Below are positions 17,476 to 26,154 of a stretch of 64,000 nt of DNA, piece by piece (the first letter of the stretch is position 1; each line of letters opens with the position of its first letter). The notes below the pieces were generated by a model. The model ran no database searches. It had not been told where the DNA came from and saw only the letters and a program-made list of their open reading frames with translations. This DNA comes from JBBDIJ01 sp040880485. Its GTDB lineage: Bacteria > Bacteroidota > Rhodothermia > Balneolales > Balneolaceae. A program made the position numbers and the translations under genes. The stretch spans positions 321,759 to 385,758 of the forward strand of contig JBBDIJ010000009.1 of assembly GCA_040880485.1 (NCBI GenBank). Direction: 5' to 3'.

Positions 17476-18777
17476 CTAACTGTTATTCGGGAATAGGCCA
17501 GCCATCCATCTCTTTACCTGAGAATAAAAGTAAACACTTCCGGTAAAAATAACCAGTTTCGTTTTACTGGCCCGTAGCTTCTCCAAAAGCCTCTCATCAT
17601 CCATTGGTATTTCTCTGAACTCAAGATTTCTATTCAGGGTTTTCAGTTGTCCAACTCCTGCACATCTCTGCAATGGAAGCTTAACGAAACACATAGCCCA
17701 ATTCTCCTCAAAAGGATCGAACCACTCCGGAACCACTTTATCTTTCATCAGAGTAAAAAATATAGATGGCTCTCCATATTTCGGAATCATTTTTTTAATC
17801 TGAGTAGCAAGACTTTCCGCAGCTTCCGGATTATGTGCACCGTCAAAGTACCAGTTCAAACGGGAATGAAGCTTCTGAAAATGTGCATGTTCGGGAAAAC
17901 GCTCCATGCTTCTTTCCAGTCCTCGAACAAGAGTATCAGCTGGAATCGGGTAACGCTTTCGGAGAATGCTGAACAGAGAAGATGTAATGGCCATATGGAT
18001 GGCATCCACCTCCTTCCGCTCTTTCATATCTACCGAAATCTCCGCCATGTTATAATTCAATCGAACAGACTCATCAGTCTGTTCCACAATGTAATCGGAT
18101 GCGGATTGCCAGTCAGATCCTCTGTTTTCGGCCACTTTTATGACTACATCCTTTGCAGCCAAATCAAGATCGCCGATCACCAGAGGTACCCCGGGCTTCA
18201 CAATCCCCGCTTTCTCTGCTGCAATTTGTTCCAGGCTATCGCCAAGAAAGTCCATATGATCCATAGCCACCGATGTTATGGCTGTAGCCAGAGGGTCAAT
18301 TACATTGGTCGCATCTAACCGCCCACCCAGGCCGGTCTCCATCACTGCAAGCTCTGTATTGGCGCGATCAAATGCCCAGAGTGCAATACATGTCCACAAC
18401 TCAAAGTAGGTAAGAGAGATTCGATCCAATTCCTTTTCAAAAGTCTGAAAGAAGAGCAGGATATCGCTATTTAAAATCTCTTTTCCATCTATCTGCACCC
18501 TCTCATTTACTCTCAACAGGTGTGGAGAGAGGTATGTGCCGGTCCGGATACCTGCCTCTATAGCCACAGAACTCACCATTTGACAGACCGTTCCTTTGCC
18601 ATTGGTACCTGCCACATGAATAAACGGGAGCCGACGTTCCGGATGGCCCATCACTTCACAAAAAGCTTTCATCGGGCTCAGATCCATCCGGGCAGCAGAC
18701 CGACCGACAACACTGAACATTGGAATCTGCTCCAGATACTGCTCTGCATCACGAAATGTACTAAACCGGCTACTCAC
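17476..18777 (-). CDS. folC: Bifunctional folylpolyglutamate synthase / dihydrofolate synthase
   Basis: Adds glutamate to dihydropteroate and folates (433 residues). It shows the Mur-ligase-like ATP site IHVAGTNGKGTVCQMVSSV, ERVQIDGKEI, the segment TELAVMETGLGGRLDATNVI, and the C-terminal YFDGAHNPEAAESLA motif. I prefer the GTG start at 18777, which gives VSSRFSTFRDAEQYLEQIPMF, the usual FolC beginning. It overlaps the upstream aminotransferase stop by 8 bp; an ATG at 18861 would add 28 atypical residues. Last gene of the operon that starts at 22922. Confidence 0.93.
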   Translation of the reverse strand: MSSRFSTFRDAEQYLEQIPMFSVVGRSAARMDLSPMKAFCEVMGHPERRLPFIHVAGTNGKGTVCQMVSSVAIEAGIRTGTYLSPHLLRVNERVQIDGKEILNSDILLFFQTFEKELDRISLTYFELWTCIALWAFDRANTELAVMETGLGGRLDATNVIDPLATAITSVAMDHMDFLGDSLEQIAAEKAGIVKPGVPLVIGDLDLAAKDVVIKVAENRGSDWQSASDYIVEQTDESVRLNYNMAEISVDMKERKEVDAIHMAITSSLFSILRKRYPIPADTLVRGLERSMERFPEHAHFQKLHSRLNWYFDGAHNPEAAESLATQIKKMIPKYGEPSIFFTLMKDKVVPEWFDPFEENWAMCFVKLPLQRCAGVGQLKTLNRNLEFREIPMDDERLLEKLRASKTKLVIFTGSVYFYSQVKRWMAGLFPNNS

Positions 18778-19639
18778 TAATCTCCAGATTATTCCACTCC
18801 TCTTCCAGCTGTTCCCTGATAAAACGGTATAAATGGTCCTCAACAGGCCACTCTCTTTCACTCATCCTGCCAACCGGAGAGATACCATACAGAGAATTGG
18901 TTACCCATAGAAGGTCTGCCTCCAGCATCTTCCCCGGGCTGAACCGCCCCTCGACTAGCTCTATACCTTCTGAAGTTAAAAGATCTATGATCCGGTTGCG
19001 CATTGTACCCGGTAAAATATCGCAGTCCGGTGAGGGTGTATAGACGGTCTCTCCCTGCCTCCAAAAAAGATTGGCTTTGGACGTCTCCGCAACATAGCCT
19101 TCCACAGAGAGAAGAATGCCGTCATCGGCTCCATTAGCAGCAGACTCCCGATAGGCCATCAGGTAGTGAAGGGAGTTACTCAATTTCAGATCAGGCGGGC
19201 GGCAAATTGCAGGGACGGTTCTCGTATCAGTCAGATGGAGAGTGATCCCTCCAGCCTGCATGGGATTCCATCTACTGGCCGAGAGGATCAGATAACCTTC
19301 CTCTGCATCGGGACCATAACCTCGGGAACCTGAGGAGAGCAGCTGCATTCTTACGACGGCCTCTTCGCTCGGAAGACTGTTTTTTTTAATCAGACTGTTA
19401 ATCAGGTCACCGGGTAAACTCTCATCCAGGGGTACCGGAGGTTGAACACCAAGGTAGGTACTCCCTTTCCGAAATCTCTCCAAATGTTTATCCAGGTCCA
19501 ATACCCGTCTATCGCGTACCAAAAACGTTTCAAAGCAACCGACGCCATACATCGCACCCCGAATCTCAGCAGGGAGGGCCGGTTCCCCGGCCGAATAAAA
19601 TGACCCATTCACCCAAACCTGTCGATCTGCTCTATTCAT
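18770..19639 (-). CDS. pabC: Class IV aminotransferase-fold enzyme, probable 4-amino-4-deoxychorismate lyase
   Basis: PLP enzyme of fold type IV (289 residues from ATG 19639; GTG at 19642 is directly adjacent). Key features are RGAMYGVGCFETFLV near the N-terminus, the PLP-lysine region LKLSNSLHYLMAYRE, VAETSKANLFW and ILPGTMRNRII. The fold is shared by branched-chain and D-amino-acid aminotransferases. Overlap with folC makes p-aminobenzoate formation for folate the most likely role, but pabA/pabB are not in the window, so the substrate is inferred from context. Confidence 0.78.
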   Translation of the reverse strand: MNRADRQVWVNGSFYSAGEPALPAEIRGAMYGVGCFETFLVRDRRVLDLDKHLERFRKGSTYLGVQPPVPLDESLPGDLINSLIKKNSLPSEEAVVRMQLLSSGSRGYGPDAEEGYLILSASRWNPMQAGGITLHLTDTRTVPAICRPPDLKLSNSLHYLMAYRESAANGADDGILLSVEGYVAETSKANLFWRQGETVYTPSPDCDILPGTMRNRIIDLLTSEGIELVEGRFSPGKMLEADLLWVTNSLYGISPVGRMSEREWPVEDHLYRFIREQLEEEWNNLEISE

Positions 19640-20165
19640 CACGGATCAGTGACATCAGTTTCTCTTCCAGTTCACTCACTCCAATGCCAATTTGCTTGTC
19701 AAACAGTTTCAGATTCCGATCGATCATCAGTTGTGATGGCAATCCCGGAACCTGAACAGCCTCATAGAAGCCGGTCCCAATAACAAAGTAGAACGGATAG
19801 CTCTGTTCCTCCACATAATCCTGTACAAGCTCCCTGCTGTCGCGGACAGCCACAGCTACAACTTCCAGTTCCGGATATTGATTTTTGATCCGCTGCAGAT
19901 GGTTGTGATTGCTCATGGACATGTCGGACCATGTAGACCAGAAGTCAATAACAATAGGCTTTCCCCGGAGTTCTCGAAGGTGAAGTTCATTCGAACCATT
20001 AGCAAAATCAAAGCGAAGTGTGTCAAAATCGATCGTTGCAAGGTGCTCTGTAAAACGCTGATGCTGACGATCCTGGTAGTGAAAAGTTCCGAACAGTATC
20101 AACACAAGCGAAATAGCTGCACAGACTCCCATAAAGGGGTAGAAATATTTCTGTTCCAGCCTCAT
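19632..20165 (-). CDS. Membrane-anchored TlpA/thioredoxin-fold protein lacking the redox cysteines
   Basis: The 177-residue protein has one N-terminal membrane segment (about residues 10-29) and a periplasmic thioredoxin-like domain. LRELRGKPIVIDFWSTWSDM is the usual TlpA start, but the catalytic WCxxC is WSDMS at residues 79-83: both cysteines are serine. VAVRDSRELVQDYV and VPGLPSQLMIDRNLKLFD (cis-Pro region intact) confirm the fold. It cannot do thiol-disulfide exchange at the usual site, so a binding or chaperone role is more likely. Starts inside the ispG stop (4-bp overlap) and overlaps pabC. Confidence 0.85.
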   Translation of the reverse strand: MRLEQKYFYPFMGVCAAISLVLILFGTFHYQDRQHQRFTEHLATIDFDTLRFDFANGSNELHLRELRGKPIVIDFWSTWSDMSMSNHNHLQRIKNQYPELEVVAVAVRDSRELVQDYVEEQSYPFYFVIGTGFYEAVQVPGLPSQLMIDRNLKLFDKQIGIGVSELEEKLMSLIRDE

Positions 20166-21385
20166 TCCGGCCTGTTCCCGTAGCTTTTTTCAATATAGTT
20201 GTGAAGAATATCACGAAACTCACTGCCAATATTGTCGCCACGCAGGGTCCTGAAGTGCTCTCCATCCACATAGACAGGTGCAACCGGATCCTCAAAAGTA
20301 CCCGGAAGTGAAATACCGATATTGGCATTTCTGGACTCTCCGGGCCCATTCACAACACACCCCATCACGGCAACATCCATCTCTTCTATTCCCGGATAGA
20401 TCTCTTTCCATTCAGGCATCATTCGGGTCACATAATTTTGTATTTCATCTGCAAGTTCCAAAAAATAGGTACTCTGTGTACGCCCGCAACCCGGACAGGA
20501 GGTTACTTGAGGTACAAAACTTCGAAGCCCCAAAGATTGCAGAACTTGCTGACATACACGTACCTCTTCTGCACGGTCGGCCCCCGGTTCCGGAGTAAGG
20601 GAGACCCGAATCGTATCTCCGATCCCGCGCTGAAGCAGAACGGAGAGAGCGGCTGTGCTGGCCACAATCCCTTTCCGTCCCATTCCCGCTTCGGTGAGGC
20701 CCAGATGGAGCGCGTAGGGCAGGCGCTCCGAAATACGCTGATACACTTCAATCAGATCCTGAACTCCGGAAAGTTTACAGCTGATAATAATTTTGTTCGA
20801 GGGCAAACCCACCTCTTCTGCCAGTGTCGCAGATCGGCTTGCACTCTCGATCATCGTCTCAAGCATCACCTCTTCCGCTGAAGCAGGTTCAGGTAGCTTG
20901 CCGTTGGCATCCATCCGCTCCGCCAATAACTGCTGATCCAGGGAACCCCAGTTTACACCGATACGAATGGGTTTGCCGTGGATTACCGCCTGCTCTACAA
21001 TGGTACAAAAGTTCCTGTCTCTCTCCCGCGCCCCTGTATTACCAGGATTGATCCGGTATTTGGCCAGTGCGGAGGCCATTTCGGGGTAGGCAGGCAGCAG
21101 TTTGTGACCGTTGTAGTGAAAGTCCCCGATGATAGGCACATCCACTCCTCTCTTCAGTAGCAAATCCCGAATAAAGGGGACTGCTTTAGCTGCCTCATCA
21201 TGGTTTACAGTAATTCGAACAAGCTCCGATCCGGCCCTGTAAAGGTGTTCGATCTGATCTGCTGTCTGCTTCACATCCGCAGTGTCGGTATTGGTCATCG
21301 ACTGTACTACAACTGGTGCGCCCCCACCTACGAGGACTCCGCCCACATCTACCTGCAATGTCTTTTTTCGTTCTGAAGCTCTCAT
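20162..21385 (-). CDS. ispG: 4-hydroxy-3-methylbut-2-enyl diphosphate synthase
   Basis: Iron-sulfur enzyme of the MEP isoprenoid pathway (407 residues). The N-terminal half has the TIM-barrel sequence VVVQSMTNTDTADVKQTADQ, PIIGDFHYNG and RINPGNTGARERD. The C-terminal [4Fe-4S] ligands are in TSCPGCGRTQSTY and MGCVVNGPGESRNANIG. It lies 12 bp after a rhomboid gene and overlaps the TlpA-like gene by 4 bp, so it is in the middle of a six-gene operon with mixed functions. Confidence 0.95.
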   Translation of the reverse strand: MRASERKKTLQVDVGGVLVGGGAPVVVQSMTNTDTADVKQTADQIEHLYRAGSELVRITVNHDEAAKAVPFIRDLLLKRGVDVPIIGDFHYNGHKLLPAYPEMASALAKYRINPGNTGARERDRNFCTIVEQAVIHGKPIRIGVNWGSLDQQLLAERMDANGKLPEPASAEEVMLETMIESASRSATLAEEVGLPSNKIIISCKLSGVQDLIEVYQRISERLPYALHLGLTEAGMGRKGIVASTAALSVLLQRGIGDTIRVSLTPEPGADRAEEVRVCQQVLQSLGLRSFVPQVTSCPGCGRTQSTYFLELADEIQNYVTRMMPEWKEIYPGIEEMDVAVMGCVVNGPGESRNANIGISLPGTFEDPVAPVYVDGEHFRTLRGDNIGSEFRDILHNYIEKSYGNRPE

Positions 21386-21397
21386 TCCCGGCTGGAT

Positions 21398-22270
21398 TCA
21401 GTTTCTTTTACTAAGATCAAACAGTTTTCGTTTCTCATCGTCCGTCAATCCTTCATAACCCTCCCGGGCTATCTTCTCCAGAATCAGATCGAGTTCATCC
21501 GCATCCGACTCCTCCATGATCTCAACATCTCTTACCGAGTAGAGGTTCTCGCTGGTCCGTTTGTTCTTTCGGCTGCTCTTTGTCGGAGATCTTCGAAAAA
21601 GACGCTCAAATGGCCTAACTAGTGAAGAGAGATCGTACCCGGCATAGTGTGCCCGGATCAAAAGCCAGCCGCACCCCGCACCTCCGAGATGCACGACGCG
21701 TGCTATATTGTCGGCAGCGCCCAGAAAGAGCAAATCGAATGCAATCAGACCTGCAACTAAAAATCTCGCTTCTATGGGAGGCAGCAGGAACAGCATGATC
21801 GGCATGGAGGGAAACATGACAGCAAAGGCCACCATCACTCCGAATACAGCACCGGATGCGCCAATCACAAAATTGACTCCGAGGAATGTGGAGATGAGAA
21901 TATCAAGAAGTACACCTCCAATTCCGGCTCCAAAATAGATGACAGAGAATGTTCGCGGTCCAAGGTTCTCTTCAACGGCTCTTCCCATCCACCAGAGCCA
22001 TAGCATATTGAAAAGCAGATGAAAACCGCTGCCGTGTAAAAACATATAGGTCACAAGACGCCACGGCTGAAAGAGAGCAACACTCCAGTCAGGATAGAAG
22101 GCGAACAGACTCATCAACCCTCTGTTAAAGGCAGTGCCACCCAAAACCTGAATAATGTAGATTGCTACATTGAGAGTGATGATGGTTCGAATCACGATCG
22201 GGATCCTTCTGTAGCCCCACATAAATGCGCTTCGAAAATTATCCTGTGCCATTCCGTCCTGATGAGTCAT
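21398..22270 (-). CDS. Rhomboid family intramembrane serine protease (with C-terminal cytosolic extension)
   Basis: Six-helix membrane protease that cleaves transmembrane substrates (290 residues). The catalytic Ser is in VIGASGAVFGVMVAFAVMFP and the His in VVHLGGAGCGWLLIR; LHGSGFHLLFNMLWLWWMG is the L1/TM2 region. After the membrane domain comes a basic linker and a short acidic domain (ELDLILEKIAREGYEGLTDD) common in Bacteroidota rhomboids, which ends the protein. A second rhomboid gene lies 22 bp upstream and ispG 12 bp downstream. Confidence 0.9.
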   Translation of the reverse strand: MTHQDGMAQDNFRSAFMWGYRRIPIVIRTIITLNVAIYIIQVLGGTAFNRGLMSLFAFYPDWSVALFQPWRLVTYMFLHGSGFHLLFNMLWLWWMGRAVEENLGPRTFSVIYFGAGIGGVLLDILISTFLGVNFVIGASGAVFGVMVAFAVMFPSMPIMLFLLPPIEARFLVAGLIAFDLLFLGAADNIARVVHLGGAGCGWLLIRAHYAGYDLSSLVRPFERLFRRSPTKSSRKNKRTSENLYSVRDVEIMEESDADELDLILEKIAREGYEGLTDDEKRKLFDLSKRN

Positions 22271-22292
22271 TCGGGCACACCCGGCCCGATCG

Positions 22293-22922
22293 TTAATAGA
22301 TTTGCTTCTCCCCTTTCAAACCCCACAAACGGATCAGCAGAAAGCCAACAACCATTCCGCCCAGATGCGCAAAGTGGGCAATACCGCTTCGAGTTCCTGT
22401 GACCCCGAAAAAGAGCTCAATCGCACCGAAGATGACAACAAAATACTTTGCTTTAATTGGCACGGGAGGGATCAGAAGGATGATATACCGATCCGGAAAC
22501 ATCATACCGAATGCCAATAGAATTCCATAAACCGCGCCAGAAGCACCAATGGTAGGAGCTCCGCCCCCATCAATCCACATATGAATAAGAGCCGCGCCAA
22601 TACCGGTCAGAAAATAGTATATAGTGAATCTTCTGGTACCCCAATAGTTCTCTATCGACTGGCCGAATATCCAGAGTGCAAAGAGGTTGAAGAAAATATG
22701 CCCCATACCGGAGTGCAGAAACATATAGGTAACCAACTGCCACGGTTTAAAACTGGGTGAATCAATTGGCCAGAGTGCTCCCTGATAGAAGATCAACTCT
22801 CCCAACCCTGGTGTGAATAGCGCCATAAAGACCAGGGCATTGACAATCAGAAGGTGCTTTACAGCCGGCGGAAATATTGAAAACCGGGTATTTGGTGTAT
22901 AGTTGGAATCTTGATAATTCAA
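22293..22922 (-). CDS. Rhomboid family intramembrane serine protease
   Basis: A shorter rhomboid (209 residues) with catalytic Ser in TIGASGAVYGILLAFGMMFP and His in HFAHLGGMVVGFLLIRL; HSGMGHIFFNLFALWIFG supplies the N-terminal His/Asn region. The frame starts with TTG at 22922; an in-frame stop lies shortly upstream and no ATG is available before residue 34, so TTG is likely real. First gene of the operon that includes the second rhomboid, ispG, pabC-like and folC. Confidence 0.9.
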   Translation of the reverse strand: MNYQDSNYTPNTRFSIFPPAVKHLLIVNALVFMALFTPGLGELIFYQGALWPIDSPSFKPWQLVTYMFLHSGMGHIFFNLFALWIFGQSIENYWGTRRFTIYYFLTGIGAALIHMWIDGGGAPTIGASGAVYGILLAFGMMFPDRYIILLIPPVPIKAKYFVVIFGAIELFFGVTGTRSGIAHFAHLGGMVVGFLLIRLWGLKGEKQIY

Positions 22923-23006
22923 AGAGTGGAGCTGTAATTAACAGAAGTTCTATCCCGTGAATATAGCGTGAATCGCCGTAAAGTGCGGGGCCGATTTCCG
23001 GGAAAA

Positions 23007-23759
23007 TCAGGCGATCGATATCAATTCGGCCTGATCTAACACCGGATTCTCGACCTTGTCGTCACTCTCAATCTTTCCATCCCTTAAACGAATAATTCTT
23101 CGGGCATGGTTCGCAATCTCCTGTTCATGTGTCACAAGCAGGATGGTATGCCCTGCACGATGAAGCTCTTCAAACAGGTGCATAATCTCTTCACCCGTTT
23201 TGGAGTCCAGATTCCCTGTTGGCTCATCGGCAAGCAAGATGGATGGATTGTTGATCAGCGCCCTTGCAATGGCCACTCTCTGCCGCTGCCCCCCGGAGAG
23301 TTCATTCGGTTTGTGATCTATACGATCTCCAAGCCCCACTTTCTGAAGTACATGAATAGCCCTCTCCTTCCGCTCTGTCGGTTTTACACCAGCATAGATG
23401 AGCGGGAGAGATACGTTGGAAATACAGTCGGTTCGAGCCAACAGGTTGAAGGTCTGAAAAATAAATCCGATTTCTCTATTACGTACACGGGCCAGTTCCT
23501 GATCGTCCATCTGACTCACACGATGTCCGTTCAATATATACTCGCCACCCGTTGGTGTGTCCAGACAACCAATCATATTCATCATCGTCGATTTCCCGGA
23601 TCCCGAAGGTCCCATAATTGCAATATACTCACCCTCCTGTACTTTAAAATCTACTCCATCGAGAGCACGCACCTCTGTACCGCCCATATAGTAATATCGC
23701 TCCAGTTCCTGTATCTCGATCACTGCTTTTTTCGATTCACTCATCATATTTGTATTCAT
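23007..23759 (-). CDS. ABC transporter ATP-binding protein (MacB/LolD type)
   Basis: ATPase subunit of 250 residues: Walker A GPSGSGKSTMMNMIG, Q-loop FIFQTFNLL, signature LSGGQRQRVAIARAL, Walker B ILLADEPTGNLDS and switch His VTHE. The sequence belongs to the MacB/LolD/FtsE-like branch that drives lipoprotein release or efflux. It follows the TolC-family gene by about 50 bp, so an efflux role is suggested, yet no permease or periplasmic adaptor gene is adjacent; the downstream neighbours are rhomboids. Confidence 0.93.
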   Translation of the reverse strand: MNTNMMSESKKAVIEIQELERYYYMGGTEVRALDGVDFKVQEGEYIAIMGPSGSGKSTMMNMIGCLDTPTGGEYILNGHRVSQMDDQELARVRNREIGFIFQTFNLLARTDCISNVSLPLIYAGVKPTERKERAIHVLQKVGLGDRIDHKPNELSGGQRQRVAIARALINNPSILLADEPTGNLDSKTGEEIMHLFEELHRAGHTILLVTHEQEIANHARRIIRLRDGKIESDDKVENPVLDQAELISIA

Positions 23760-23808
23760 GGTGTCTGGGGGGTATTCCTGATTTACGGAGGTGACAAGCG
23801 AGTCTTAT

Positions 23809-25188
23809 TTAAAAACTCAGGCTTTCATCCAATATTCCAATATAGTAGTCGAGCAGCCTCTCCTGAAATATAAAGTTATAGACAGCTCTCTGGCGGCTGG
23901 AGAGGGCTTCGGTATAAGTTGTGGTCGCCTGGTTTAACTCAATCAGCGTCGCTGCACCTATCTCGTATCGTTGCTCCTGAGTTTCAAATGCACGTTCGGC
24001 AGCCCGCAAAGAACGTTCGGTTGCTTCAAGCTCCTTCGAAAGGGATGTGTAGTCGTTGTAGGCTTGTCTGACTTCTTCACGTACCTGAAAACGGGTATCG
24101 TCAAGTGTCAGCTGAGCATTACGATACTGAATTTCGGCCTGTGCAATACTTGTCGCAGTATTGAGGCGGTTAAAGAGTGGAATGGAAACACTGAAGCTGG
24201 CAGATCGGGAGATCATCTGGTCAAAAAACTGCTCGCCGAACCCTACATCTATCCTCTCTCCGGGTGTGGGTCCGGGGATAGAATATTGATCGCTATATCG
24301 GGTACCCATACCTGCACTGAAGGAGATAGAAGGGAACCTGCTTGCCCGTGCAATGTACAGAGAGTACCGGCTGGACTCAATCTGGTAGCGCTGTGCTTCC
24401 AGGTCGGAACGCTGCTCCAGTGCGATCGCCAGAAGTTCATCCAGTTCGAGATCCCGTGGTAAAAGGGCTGCGTCATCAATCTCTGGTACGACAAACTCGA
24501 GTTCTTCAGTTACGTCTATTTGCAGCATCCGAATCAGTCTCAAGTGGCTAAGGTCCAGTGCATTTTCGGCCTGTACCACAGAGAGTTCGTTACCCGCTAC
24601 AACAGACTCCTGTTGATAGAGATCCACAATGGGCCGGGCACCCACGTCCACCTGTGCTTCAATTTGTTCGAGCTGAAGAATCGAAGTTTCAAGAGTTTGG
24701 TTACTGATCTCAAGAAGCTCTCTGTCCAGCAAAACCTGGAGGTAGCGCATGGCAGTGTTGAATATGATATTCTCCCTGATTCTCTGAAAAGAGGCCAGCT
24801 CCTGATTCCGGTTCACCTTACTGCGCCGCAGGTTATTGATATTCTGGAACCCGCTAAAGATGGGGATATTTGTACTGAGATTTCCCGAAATTCCATATGT
24901 GGTCCGATCTTCAAAAGTGAGATCTTCCTGGATAAACTGGCGACCTGTGTTCCTGTTGCCACTAATTCCCCCACTCAGGCTCGGCATTAAATCTGCATAG
25001 GCGCTGGTCACCTGATGGTCGGATAGCTCCAGATTGTTCTCAGCCTGCTTCAGGCTAAAGTTATTATCGAGAGCCGTTTGAATGGCATTTTCCAGTGTTA
25101 AGACTACAGTCTCCTGCGCAAAAGCCTGCAGAGGGTATAAAATGAAGAGCAACTGAGCAAATAGTAAGGCACTAAAACGTAAACTCAT
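23809..25188 (-). CDS. TolC family outer membrane channel protein
   Basis: Outer membrane factor of 459 residues with a signal peptide (about 1-24, ending FAQ). Two internally similar coiled-coil halves typical of TolC follow: LENAIQTALDNNFSLKQAEN with SDHQVTSAYADLMPSLSGG, and LLAIALEQRSDLEAQRYQIE later. FEVQEQRYEIGAATLIELNQ-type sequence near the C-terminus (ETQEQRYEIGAATLIELNQA) is the family hallmark. It is probably co-transcribed with the ABC ATPase that follows. A 13-bp palindrome lies 19 bp upstream of the start. Confidence 0.92.
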   Translation of the reverse strand: MSLRFSALLFAQLLFILYPLQAFAQETVVLTLENAIQTALDNNFSLKQAENNLELSDHQVTSAYADLMPSLSGGISGNRNTGRQFIQEDLTFEDRTTYGISGNLSTNIPIFSGFQNINNLRRSKVNRNQELASFQRIRENIIFNTAMRYLQVLLDRELLEISNQTLETSILQLEQIEAQVDVGARPIVDLYQQESVVAGNELSVVQAENALDLSHLRLIRMLQIDVTEELEFVVPEIDDAALLPRDLELDELLAIALEQRSDLEAQRYQIESSRYSLYIARASRFPSISFSAGMGTRYSDQYSIPGPTPGERIDVGFGEQFFDQMISRSASFSVSIPLFNRLNTATSIAQAEIQYRNAQLTLDDTRFQVREEVRQAYNDYTSLSKELEATERSLRAAERAFETQEQRYEIGAATLIELNQATTTYTEALSSRQRAVYNFIFQERLLDYYIGILDESLSF

Positions 25189-25206
25189 GGTGGAATCAGG
25201 TTTTAA

Positions 25207-25219
25207 GTAAACGGTTTAC
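25207..25219. promoter_or_regulatory. 13-bp palindrome upstream of the TolC-family gene
   Basis: GTAAAC-G-GTTTAC is a perfect palindrome placed 19 bp upstream of the TolC start codon. Its position suits a repressor operator. No regulator gene is adjacent, so this is only a candidate. Confidence 0.25.
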
Positions 25220-25290
25220 CAACTGAATGTAAGGTAGAGCGAGATGATTTTAGAGCTTACAGAACTGCTCTAACGTTTTTTAACAACTTG

Positions 25291-25773
25291 TTACTTCGGC
25301 TCATGCGGGGGTAGTTTCTTTCTAATACTATGAGAATGAGCCCTACGGTCTGCAAACATCTCAAGACGGTCGAAGGCAAAACGTAGTGCCCTCTGGGCAG
25401 CAACCCTCTTGATCTCTTGCGTAAATAACCCTTTTAATGAGAATAGTGACGCTCCGGATGCGGAGGTGGAACCGCGACTCCTGCGGGAGCATCGACTACC
25501 GATCAGATAACCGGTAACTACTGCAATGGCAACAGTCCGCAGAGGTCTTTTCTCAATAGATTTTACAGGAAAAAGAAAGGAGAGAACTTTGCCGCGGTAC
25601 CTGTCGGATATAGTAGACGCACTTGTTTCTATCTGCTTCAACTCAGCTTCTATTCGCCTTTTCCTCTGCTCGAGTTCTTTTACTGATATGTGGTAGATCT
25701 GCTCCAGATTAGCGGGTGTTTCGGGTTCAGGACTCAGTTGATTTCTTTTTCGCTCCTTCGTCTTCGTCTTCAC
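25291..25773 (-). CDS. Small protein with C-terminal membrane-anchor motif (YqjK/DUF883-like)
   Basis: The 160-residue product starts at GTG 25773, with a basic N-terminus (KTKTKERKRN), a predicted coiled coil (about 30-55, ELEQRKRRIEAELKQIE) and a hydrophobic segment RPLRTVAIAVVTGYLIGSR. Its pattern resembles the anchor of DUF883/YqjD proteins. It overlaps the preceding holin-like gene by 47 bp, and I see no later ATG that would remove the overlap. Last of three small envelope genes. Function unknown. Confidence 0.6.
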   Translation of the reverse strand: MKTKTKERKRNQLSPEPETPANLEQIYHISVKELEQRKRRIEAELKQIETSASTISDRYRGKVLSFLFPVKSIEKRPLRTVAIAVVTGYLIGSRCSRRSRGSTSASGASLFSLKGLFTQEIKRVAAQRALRFAFDRLEMFADRRAHSHSIRKKLPPHEPK

Positions 25774-26149
25774 GGAACTCGTCGAATCTGCTAATCACTT
25801 CACGCATAATTTCTCCATGAATACGCCGGGAAATAAAGACGGGACTAACCTTCATAAATATATATCCGATAAGAATAAGGGGCAAAGATGAAATGAAGAA
25901 ACCGAATGCATAGCTCTCCACCCACTCTGCCAGAAAGAAACCAAGTGCAAGCCAGGCGAAAAAGAGGCCGGTACTAAAAACAATAATTCCGGTCAATCTC
26001 TGAATAAGATGAGTAAAAATAAGAGAGACATTCTCGGCAATGCTCAGAACAAGCAACTCAAAACGTCGCTCAAAATAGCGTCTGAAATTGGAAAACAGGC
26101 CTCCGGGCCCCTGAGAATCTGAGTCGGTATCGGAAGAGTGTTCGGCCAT
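25727..26149 (-). CDS. Holin-like / YqjE-type membrane protein (phage holin superfamily 3-like)
   Basis: The 140-residue protein has two hydrophobic segments (about 48-73 and 78-100), GIIVFSTGLFFAWLALGFFL and AFGFFISSLPLILIGYIF, after an amphipathic N-terminal helix. An acidic/basic tail follows (DEDEGAKKKSTES). This is the architecture of YqjE (PF07332-like) proteins. It is preceded by a DUF883-like gene and followed by a YqjK-like one, matching the E. coli yqjDEK order. It is not evidence of a prophage. Confidence 0.7.
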   Translation of the reverse strand: MAEHSSDTDSDSQGPGGLFSNFRRYFERRFELLVLSIAENVSLIFTHLIQRLTGIIVFSTGLFFAWLALGFFLAEWVESYAFGFFISSLPLILIGYIFMKVSPVFISRRIHGEIMREVISRFDEFREDEDEGAKKKSTES

Positions 26150-26154
26150 AAATA

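Noticed and set aside
25230..25290. Intrinsic terminator after the 25291-25773 gene
   Set aside because: AGAGC/GCTCT gives only a 5-bp stem with a 10-nt loop and no proper T-run on the minus strand.
25727..26149. Prophage remnant signalled by a holin-like gene
   Set aside because: The gene belongs to the YqjE-type chromosomal group, flanked by DUF883-like genes; there is no endolysin, capsid or integrase nearby.
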